Origin: Bacteroidota bacterium
GTDB lineage: Bacteria > Bacteroidota > Bacteroidia > Flavobacteriales > Flavobacteriaceae
Assembly: GCA_018656255.1 (NCBI GenBank)
Contig: JABHYI010000306.1
Location: 1-10,156, forward strand
Reading direction: 5' to 3'
DNA length: 10,156 nucleotides
Position numbers and translations under genes: made by a program. This document shows positions 1 to 5,411 of this stretch, piece by piece (the stretch's first letter is position 1; every line of letters starts with the position of its first letter). The notes below the pieces were generated by a model. It saw only the letters and a program-made list of their open reading frames with translations, did no database searches and was not told the origin of the DNA.

Positions 1-1
1 C

Positions 2-166
2 AAATGGGTGGCGCGTCTAAGAGAATTAAAAACAGATGATAATGTACTGTTTTTAGATGTTAATATGGACGCTGGACACGGTGGAGCCTCTGGACGTTTT
101 GAGGCTTTAAAAGAGGTCGCTAAAGATTATGCCTTCCTGCTTGATTTAGAGCAAATAAGCAAATAA
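2..166 (+). CDS. ptrB: Oligopeptidase B (S9 serine peptidase), C-terminal end only
   Basis: This is the tail of a gene that begins left of the window; 54 codons and a TAA stop are present. The translation starts [10 protein letters not shown] and contains [17 protein letters not shown], the characteristic C-terminal signature of S9A oligopeptidase B. The His of GHGG (bases 77-79) would be the catalytic histidine of the Ser-Asp-His triad; the Ser and Asp lie outside the window. The family cleaves short peptides after basic residues, in the cytoplasm or periplasm. The signature is strong, but the rest of the protein, including any signal peptide, cannot be seen. No clear hairpin terminator follows the stop before the next gene. 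Confidence 0.9.
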   Translation, partial: KWVARLRELKTDDNVLFLDVNMDAGHGGASGRFEALKEVAKDYAFLLDLEQISK

Positions 167-177
167 TTATATTTATG

Positions 178-185
178 TATCTTTG
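178..185 (+). promoter_or_regulatory. Candidate Bacteroidota -7 element, TATCTTTG
   Basis: TATCTTTG matches the TAnnTTTG -7 consensus of the primary sigma factor in Bacteroidota. It lies 51 bases before the ATG of the following PLP enzyme, which would give a leader of roughly 45 bases. No TTG (-33 element) stands at the usual spacing, so the promoter is supported only by the -7 match. Confidence 0.45.
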
Positions 186-236
186 TAACGTTTTATAAAG
201 GGTCAAAAAACAATGGCTTTGCAATGAAATTCCTCT

Positions 237-1274
237 ATGACAAAACAAATTAAAGCACATAAAAATATTCTAGAACTTATTGGTAACACGCCGCTTATTG
301 AGCTTAATAAGATAACGGCTGGTTTTAAGGGTAATTTCTACGCTAAAGTAGAAGCCTTTAATCCTGGACACTCCTCTAAAGATAGAATCGCTTTATATAT
401 CATTGAGCAGGCAGAGAAAAAAGGAATTTTAAAACCTGGAGATACCATTGTTGAAACCACTAGTGGTAACACTGGTTTTAGTATTGCAATGGTGAGTATC
501 ATTAAAGGATACAAATGTATCTTGGCTGTGAGTTCAAAATCTTCTAAAGATAAAATAGACATGCTTCGTACCATGGGCGCGCAGGTACATGTTTGTCCTG
601 CCCATGTTAGTGCAGATGATCCTAGATCTTATTATGAAGTTGCCAAAACCATACACAAAAACACGCCTAATTCTGTATATATAAATCAGTACTTTAACAC
701 GTTAAATATAGAAGCGCATTACCACTCAACAGGTAAAGAAATTTGGGAGCAAACAAATGGTCAAATAACACATTTGGTAGCCTGTAGTGGAACCGGTGGA
801 ACCATCTCTGGGATTGCTCGTTATTTGAAAGAAAAAAACTCGCAGGTTCAAGTTATAGGTATTGATGCCTATGGCTCTGTCTTAAAAAAGTACCATGAAA
901 CTGGCGCCTTAGATCGTGATGAAATTTACCCTTACAGAATAGAAGGTCTGGGTAAAAATCTAATCCCGACAGCTACAGATTTTGATAGTATAGATCGTTT
1001 TGTAAAAGTTACAGATCAAAGTAGTGCCCTAACAGCCCGAGAACTTGCCACAACAGAAGGACTTTTTGTTGGATATACTAGTGGCGCTGCAATGCAAGGG
1101 CTAAAGCAATTAGACCAGGAAGGTATTTTTGATACTAGCAGTACCATTGTTGTTGTATTTCCAGATCATGGATCAAGATACATGAGTAAAATATACAGTG
1201 ACAATTGGATGCAAGAACAAGGTTTTCTAGACAGCCAAGACCAAGAGGTAACAGCTACTTCCAAAACAAAATAG
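237..1274 (+). CDS. PLP-dependent cysteine synthase / cystathionine beta-synthase family enzyme; candidate cysteate synthase
   Basis: A 345-residue fold-type II PLP enzyme. Visible motifs are [11 protein letters not shown] (residues 10-20), the Schiff-base lysine K48 in NPGHSSKDR, the substrate-binding TSGNTG (75-80), the phosphate-binding GTGGT (185-189), IEGLGKN (235-241) and TSGAA (281-285). There is no CBS regulatory domain or other C-terminal domain. The family does beta-replacement on serine, O-acetyl- or O-phosphoserine, or cysteine with a sulfur nucleophile, in the cytosol. The residues just before the lysine are HSS, where family members usually have a Gly/Ser-Ser-Val type sequence, and the lysine is followed by DR as in cystathionine beta-synthases. 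Its position just upstream of an alpha-oxoamine synthase suggests that it might make L-cysteate for sulfonolipid synthesis; that is inference, and ordinary cysteine synthase or cystathionine beta-synthase activity remains possible. The ATG was chosen because the conserved core begins at residue 10 and no upstream in-frame start looks better. There is no Shine-Dalgarno sequence. Confidence 0.88.
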   Translation: MTKQIKAHKNILELIGNTPLIELNKITAGFKGNFYAKVEAFNPGHSSKDRIALYIIEQAEKKGILKPGDTIVETTSGNTGFSIAMVSIIKGYKCILAVSSKSSKDKIDMLRTMGAQVHVCPAHVSADDPRSYYEVAKTIHKNTPNSVYINQYFNTLNIEAHYHSTGKEIWEQTNGQITHLVACSGTGGTISGIARYLKEKNSQVQVIGIDAYGSVLKKYHETGALDRDEIYPYRIEGLGKNLIPTATDFDSIDRFVKVTDQSSALTARELATTEGLFVGYTSGAAMQGLKQLDQEGIFDTSSTIVVVFPDHGSRYMSKIYSDNWMQEQGFLDSQDQEVTATSKTK

Positions 1275-1293
1275 AACAACCGTTAAACTCATT

Positions 1294-1325
1294 AAAAACT
1301 GTAACATATCCGTGTTACAGTTTTT
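1294..1325 (+). terminator. Rho-independent terminator after the PLP enzyme
   Basis: A perfect 13-bp inverted repeat (AAAAACTGTAACA / TGTTACAGTTTTT) surrounds a 6-base loop TATCCG and ends in a T run, 19 bases after the stop. The A/T flanks make it symmetric, but only rightward transcription needs it here. It separates this gene from the next one. Confidence 0.8.
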
Positions 1326-1502
1326 CTATTTAATAAACCTTCCTTTTTTAAAACACATCTTCCTGAAGTATTTCTTTATTTATTAGTGATTGTATTTGTT
1401 TACCATTTGTTTACAAATTTTGCAATTCCAACAAAAGTTTAACTATGCAAAGAGAATAAAATTGCCTAGTTTTGCTGTGTATTTTGAAACCAACATATAG
1501 TA
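1326..1502. other. AT-rich intergenic region upstream of the alpha-oxoamine synthase
   Basis: With the preceding terminator this forms a 228-base gap without a gene. It is very AT-rich, with a short TTTGTTTA direct repeat around 1396-1413. Apart from the promoter-like element at 1467-1474 I see no coding capacity, RNA gene or riboswitch-like structure in it. Confidence 0.6.
1467..1474 (+). promoter_or_regulatory. Candidate -7 element, TAGTTTTG
   Basis: TAGTTTTG fits the Bacteroidota TAnnTTTG -7 consensus and lies 28 bases before the ATG of the alpha-oxoamine synthase, giving a leader of about 20 bases. No TTG is found at -33. Together with the upstream terminator it suggests that the gene is transcribed separately from the PLP enzyme. 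Confidence 0.45.
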
Positions 1503-2762
1503 ATGAAAGATTTATTTGATAAGATTTACAAAGATAAAGGACCTCTAGGAAAGTGGGCAGAAGTTGCAGAAGGGTATTTTGTATTTCCAAAATTGGAAGG
1601 TCCTATTTCTAACCGTATGAAATTTAACGGTAAAGAAGTTATTACTTGGAGTGTAAACGATTACTTAGGCCTGGCAAACCACCCAGAAGTGCGTGAGGTA
1701 GATGCTCAGGCTGCTGCTGCCTACGGTTCTGCATACCCTATGGGAGCAAGAATGATGAGTGGACATACAGATTTGCACGAACAACTTGAAAAAGAATTGG
1801 CTGCCTTTGTAGATAAACAGGCCGCTTATTTATTAAATTTTGGATACCAAGGAATGGTATCTACCATTGATGCATTGGTATCAAAGGACGATGTAATTGT
1901 GTATGATGTTGATGCGCATGCTTGTATTATAGATGGTGTACGCCTTCATATGGGACAGCGTTTCACCTATAAGCACAATGATTTAGAAAGTATCGAGAAA
2001 AACTTGACGCGTGCCACTAAAATGGCAGAAAAAACAGGTGGAGGGATTTTATTAATCTCTGAAGGTGTTTTTGGAATGCGCGGAGAACAAGGAAAATTAA
2101 AAGAGATTGTTGCCCTCAAGAAAAAATACAACTTTAGACTATTTGTAGATGACGCACACGGTTTTGGTACACTTGGTAAAACAGGTGCTGGAGCAGGTCA
2201 GGAGCAAGGAGTACAAGACGATATAGACGTATATTTTGCCACATTTGCTAAGTCTATGGCTAGTACTGGAGCATTCATTGCCGCAGACCAAGAAATAATG
2301 GATTACCTAAAATACAATCTTAGGTCTCAAATGTTTGCCAAGTCTTTACAAATGCAACTAGTAGTAGGCGCTTTAAAACGTCTAGATATGATGCGCGAAA
2401 GTACTCAGTACAAAGACAAGCTTTGGGAAAACGTACATGCTTTGCAAGGAGGTTTAAAAGAGAGAGGTTTTGATATAGGAACTACTCAAAGTTGTGTAAC
2501 TCCAGTATACCTTAAAGGGTCTGTTCCTGAGGCAATGGCGTTAGTGAAAGATTTACGTGAAAATTACGGTGTATTCACCTCTATTGTGGTATACCCTGTA
2601 ATTCCTAAAGGTTTGATTTTACTGCGTATGATACCTACGGCAACTCATACCATGGAGGATATAGAGATAACTCTCGATGCCTTTTCAGGTATTAGACAGC
2701 GTCTAGAAAACGGAACCTACAAAAGGTTGTCAGCCGCTGTTGCTGCTGCTTTTGGAGAATAG
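1503..2762 (+). CDS. Alpha-oxoamine synthase of the serine palmitoyltransferase / cysteate acyltransferase type
   Basis: A 419-residue fold-type I PLP enzyme, the usual length for this family. Family marks are the early VNDYLGLANHPEV (51-63), GARMMSGHTDLHEQLE (81-96), the PLP-stacking His139 in DAHACIIDG, SEGVFGMRG (186-194), the cofactor-binding DDAHGFGTLG (216-225), the Schiff-base lysine K250 in TFAKS, and the C-terminal LLRMIPTATHT (373-383) with the likely carboxylate-binding Arg375. Such enzymes join an amino acid to an acyl-CoA or acyl-ACP with loss of CO2. Close flavobacterial relatives include the cysteate-fatty acyl transferase that makes 3-dehydrocapnine for sulfonolipids in Flavobacterium johnsoniae. 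Serine palmitoyltransferase is the main alternative; 8-amino-7-oxononanoate synthase and 2-amino-3-ketobutyrate CoA ligase are less likely because there are no biotin or threonine genes nearby. The substrate cannot be read from the sequence. It is cytosolic, with no signal peptide. The start is ATG, without a Shine-Dalgarno sequence. Confidence 0.88.
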   Translation: MKDLFDKIYKDKGPLGKWAEVAEGYFVFPKLEGPISNRMKFNGKEVITWSVNDYLGLANHPEVREVDAQAAAAYGSAYPMGARMMSGHTDLHEQLEKELAAFVDKQAAYLLNFGYQGMVSTIDALVSKDDVIVYDVDAHACIIDGVRLHMGQRFTYKHNDLESIEKNLTRATKMAEKTGGGILLISEGVFGMRGEQGKLKEIVALKKKYNFRLFVDDAHGFGTLGKTGAGAGQEQGVQDDIDVYFATFAKSMASTGAFIAADQEIMDYLKYNLRSQMFAKSLQMQLVVGALKRLDMMRESTQYKDKLWENVHALQGGLKERGFDIGTTQSCVTPVYLKGSVPEAMALVKDLRENYGVFTSIVVYPVIPKGLILLRMIPTATHTMEDIEITLDAFSGIRQRLENGTYKRLSAAVAAAFGE

Positions 2763-2783
2763 TTTTTTCTAAATTTATACATA

Positions 2784-2812
2784 AAAAAACCACCGGTAAA
2801 CGGTGGTTTTTT
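2784..2812. terminator. Bidirectional terminator between convergent genes
   Basis: A perfect 12-bp stem, AAAAAACCACCG / CGGTGGTTTTTT, has the loop GTAAA. The A run on one side and T run on the other let it serve both directions. It lies 21 bases after the stop of the alpha-oxoamine synthase and 3 bases after the stop of the leftward acyltransferase gene. Confidence 0.9.
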
Positions 2813-2815
2813 ATG

Positions 2816-3934
2816 TTATAGCATCTTTTTAAAAGTGCTACGCTCTTTGTGCTGCAGTGGTTTATAGTCTTTCCACATTTGTTGTATGGCTGTATTTTCT
2901 ATTAACTCTGGGTTGGTTTCTACCTTATCTATACCTTTTGCATTAAAAAGAAGTTGTACCTCTTCAAAGATAATAGCAGTTACTCCCTTGCCTTGATACT
3001 CTGGATCAATACCAATTAGATATAAAGAAGCGCGATTGTTTTTTCTTTGCGCCTGCAATAAGTGATACCAACCAAATGGTAGAAGAGAACCATTCGCCTT
3101 TTTTAATGCTTCACTATAAGAGGGCATAACAATCGAAAATGCGATAAGTTTTCCTTCTTTAACTTGTACACAGGCAATATAATCTGGCTGTATGAAACTG
3201 AAATACTTTTCTTTGTAATAATCGATTTGATATTGCTGTATGGGTACAAATGTTTGAAGGTTGTTATAGGTCTTGTTAAGCAGTTCAAACATTTGATCCA
3301 CGTACGGAATAATATCTTTCTTGCTTTTAAAATCAATTACAGAAAGGTTGTACCGTTTTTTAATAATGCTAGAAAACCGCTCCACTCTCTCTATAAGCAC
3401 TGGTGGGATGGTTAATTTAAATTCTACCCAAGTTGCTTGTTTTTCATAGCCTAATTGCTCAAAATGAGCAGCGTAATAGGGGTATTGGTACCAAGTAATC
3501 ATTGTGTTTAACTCCTCAAAACCACTGGTTAAAATACCTGCTTTTTCCATGTTGCTGAATCCAACAGGCCCCTCGACATACGCTAAGTTGTTTTTGGCTC
3601 CAATTTCATAGGCTTTGGTAAGTAAGGCTTTGGTAACGTTTATATCGTCTACCATGTCTAACCAGCCAAAACGAACTTTCTTTTTGCCAATTTCATTAAT
3701 TTCTATGTGGTTTAAAATAACGGCAATACGTCCAACAATAGTTCCTTGTTTGTAGGCAAGAAAGTAACTAGCCTCTGCATTGTTAAATACAGGGTTTTTT
3801 GCTTTATCTAAAGTTTCCAACTCATCATTAGTCAAGGGAGGAACCCAGTAAGGACATTCTTTATAAAGTTTAAAAGGAAACTTTACAAATTGCACTAGTT
3901 GTTTGTTGGTAGTAACTTCTTGTATTGTAATCAT
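2816..3934 (-). CDS. GNAT-superfamily N-acyltransferase; candidate sphingoid/sulfonoid base N-acyltransferase
   Basis: A 372-residue protein with a C-terminal GNAT fold. LIGIDPEYQGKGVTAIIFEE (306-325) carries the QGKGV acyl-CoA pyrophosphate-binding loop, followed by KVETNPELIENTAIQQMW. The N-terminal half has the conserved blocks YWVPPL (29-34), FLAYKQGTIVGRIAVILNH (58-76), VRFGWLDMVDD (87-97), EGPVGFSNMEKAGILTSGFEEL (121-142) and YPYYAAHFEQLGY (151-163), typical of a long two-lobed Bacteroidota GNAT family often left as a plain N-acetyltransferase. From memory this resembles the bacterial ceramide synthase (bCerS) group described from Caulobacter, which N-acylates long-chain bases; I could not align them. 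Convergence with an alpha-oxoamine synthase supports that role, so here it could acylate capnine. It is probably cytosolic or membrane-associated, with no signal peptide. It is the second gene of a leftward unit, 23 bases after the outer-membrane protein gene. Confidence 0.82.
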   Translation of the reverse strand: MITIQEVTTNKQLVQFVKFPFKLYKECPYWVPPLTNDELETLDKAKNPVFNNAEASYFLAYKQGTIVGRIAVILNHIEINEIGKKKVRFGWLDMVDDINVTKALLTKAYEIGAKNNLAYVEGPVGFSNMEKAGILTSGFEELNTMITWYQYPYYAAHFEQLGYEKQATWVEFKLTIPPVLIERVERFSSIIKKRYNLSVIDFKSKKDIIPYVDQMFELLNKTYNNLQTFVPIQQYQIDYYKEKYFSFIQPDYIACVQVKEGKLIAFSIVMPSYSEALKKANGSLLPFGWYHLLQAQRKNNRASLYLIGIDPEYQGKGVTAIIFEEVQLLFNAKGIDKVETNPELIENTAIQQMWKDYKPLQHKERSTFKKML

Positions 3935-3957
3935 ATATCAATATTCATTCACATATT

Positions 3958-4965
3958 TCACGGTCTTTTAAGGCCGCCATCACCGTCATCAACTTCAAAG
4001 TAATTCTTTTTTTTCTTTTTCTCTTTCTTGGCTTTTTCTCTTTCTACCTTTTTCTTTTCTCGGCCAGCTTTTCCTTTTTCTTCGAGAAACTCATCCTGGT
4101 CATGAAAATCAAACCTATACGAAACTCCAATGCGCCCGTAGGTTCTGGAAGGGGTGTCTTTTAGGCTATATAAAAAAGAGGCGTCTACTTGCCAGTCAGC
4201 GGTGATCAGCGCTGCTGCGCCAAAGCGCACGATGTTGTCTGCATAAAAATCACTATCAAAGCCTTGTTTTTCTGCAAATAATGAGAACCAGTCAGAGAGG
4301 CAGTAGGTTAAAGTTACAATATATCCATAGGTTGGAGTTTGCGTAGTAAATCTGTCTGCAATAATGTTTGTGACCAGTACAAAGCCACTTCTAAAGTTGT
4401 TTTGTGTTTGAATGGAAACCTTTGGGCTTATGGAAAATGGATCTTCTGGTGTGAATGGGTTACTAGAGCTATCAAAATTAGCGCCTCCGTATACAGATAT
4501 TGCAGGTATTAACTCCTCCCAACTAAATCTGTTATTAGCCTTCCAACTCATTAAATTAGGCCCTTTTAAATCTCGCTTTATATAAGGATCATACACTAGG
4601 TATTTCATCCCAAGGGTATTGCTTCTAAAATTACGCTGCGCATACTGTGAGCTCGTGGCTCCGCGCGTATCTGTTATGTTGTTTGATTGAAACTCTCCTG
4701 TTAAAATTACCTCTAGTTCTTCTTTCCAAAATCCAAAACGCGCACTGTAGTCTACAGCAAATGCATCGGCCTGGGTTTGTAATAAGGAGGGGTTTTCTTG
4801 GCCTATACCAAATCCAGTTTCAAACTGTAATACGTTTGTACCCACAGAAAAAGCTCCTTGTGAGCCTCCTGGCCTGTTGTTGTTGATTGTTTCTGTATAC
4901 TGTCCAGATGCTGTAAAATAGCATGATAAGGTAAGGATGGTAATAAAAAAAGAAACAGATTTCAT
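3958..4965 (-). CDS. Outer-membrane beta-barrel protein (flavobacterial 'transporter'-like) with a Lys/Glu-rich tail
   Basis: A 335-residue protein. Residues 1-21 form a signal peptide, with probable cleavage after ASG and mature Gln22. Residues about 40-287 consist of alternating polar/hydrophobic, aromatic-rich segments (for example LEVILTGEF, SGFVLVTNII, YGYIVTLTYCLSDWFSLFAEKQG, DASFLYSL, YGRIGVSYRFDF) typical of an outer-membrane barrel whose last strand ends in phenylalanine at 287. A 48-residue charged extension follows: Lys/Glu-rich at 291-320, then NYFEVDDGDGGLKRP. Flavobacterial relatives are usually annotated as 'transporter' or hypothetical, and the substrate is unknown. It leads the leftward unit that includes the GNAT acyltransferase, so a link to lipid or envelope biogenesis is possible but unproven. 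Barrels normally end with the C-terminal strand, so the tail is unusual and would probably be periplasmic. Confidence 0.75.
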   Translation of the reverse strand: MKSVSFFITILTLSCYFTASGQYTETINNNRPGGSQGAFSVGTNVLQFETGFGIGQENPSLLQTQADAFAVDYSARFGFWKEELEVILTGEFQSNNITDTRGATSSQYAQRNFRSNTLGMKYLVYDPYIKRDLKGPNLMSWKANNRFSWEELIPAISVYGGANFDSSSNPFTPEDPFSISPKVSIQTQNNFRSGFVLVTNIIADRFTTQTPTYGYIVTLTYCLSDWFSLFAEKQGFDSDFYADNIVRFGAAALITADWQVDASFLYSLKDTPSRTYGRIGVSYRFDFHDQDEFLEEKGKAGREKKKVEREKAKKEKKKKKNYFEVDDGDGGLKRP

Positions 4966-4981
4966 AGGCTTTGTTTAATAC

Positions 4982-4989
4982 CAAAGATA
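4982..4989 (-). promoter_or_regulatory. Candidate leftward -7 element, TATCTTTG
   Basis: On the minus strand this reads TATCTTTG, matching TAnnTTTG and identical to the element at 178-185. It stands 16 bases before the ATG of the outer-membrane protein, so the leader would be only about 10 bases. No TTG is visible at -33. Confidence 0.45.
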
Positions 4990-5043
4990 TAAGATTTATC
5001 ATTTATTTAATACCCTTGTGCTGGGTTTTTGTAGCACTATTTG

Positions 5044-5051
5044 TATTTTTG
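5044..5051 (+). promoter_or_regulatory. Candidate rightward -7 element, TATTTTTG
   Basis: TATTTTTG fits TAnnTTTG and lies 17 bases before the ATG of the DUF4834 gene. A TTG at 5016-5018 is 25 bases upstream, slightly longer than usual spacing. With the leftward element at 4982-4989 it would make a divergent promoter pair. Confidence 0.4.
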
Positions 5052-5068
5052 AATCTTATTATAATGAT

Positions 5069-5329
5069 ATGATTACATTGTTTAAAACGATATCAATTAT
5101 CCTCTTAGTGTACTACGGGTTAAAAATTATTTTAAAACTCGCAGCACCCTATATTATGAAATACTTTTCAAAAAAACTGGCAGCCCGCTTTGGCGCAGAT
5201 TTTTCAAACACAACTGCTCCAAATACCTCTCAAAAAAAAGAGGGCGAGATTACCATCGATAAAGTACCTAACACCAAAAAAGCATCAAAAACTGTTGGGC
5301 AGTATGTAGATTATGAAGAAATAGAATAG
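5069..5329 (+). CDS. Small membrane protein, DUF4834 family
   Basis: An 86-residue protein when started at the ATG at 5069 (MITLFKTISI). The open frame extends upstream to a GTG at 5018, but those 17 extra residues are not like the family, and the N-terminal membrane segment follows directly after the internal ATG. Residues about 5-22 form one hydrophobic helix (FKTISIILLVYYGLKIIL), then a basic amphipathic stretch (KYFSKKLAARFG, 31-42), a low-complexity linker, and the conserved tail GEITIDKVP (59-67) and VGQYVDYEEIE (76-86) that mark DUF4834 in Bacteroidota. The function is unknown; it is predicted to sit in the inner membrane with a soluble charged tail. It lies 82 bases before the YfhO gene in the same direction, with no hairpin between, so the two could be co-transcribed. 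Confidence 0.8.
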   Translation: MITLFKTISIILLVYYGLKIILKLAAPYIMKYFSKKLAARFGADFSNTTAPNTSQKKEGEITIDKVPNTKKASKTVGQYVDYEEIE

Positions 5330-5411
5330 GTGTATTTGTTTTTTAACAATTGACGGCTTAGTTCTTCATATTTTTCGCTAATTTTCGGTTTTTAATAATC
5401 AACTTTTATTT

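Noticed and set aside
1383..1425. AT-rich stretch with repeated TTTGTTTA as an attachment site or regulator operator
   Set aside because: Two 8-base AT-rich copies are expected by chance at this base composition, and there is no nearby integrase or tRNA.
4920..4926. Outer-membrane barrel protein as a lipoprotein through Cys15
   Set aside because: The residues before the cysteine (L-T-L-S-C) lack a good lipobox, and a normal signal-peptidase site (ASG before Gln22) fits better with a barrel protein.
5018..5068. Longer DUF4834 protein starting at GTG 5018
   Set aside because: The 17 extra residues contain no family-like sequence, overlap the likely promoter element, and the conserved membrane helix starts directly after the ATG at 5069.
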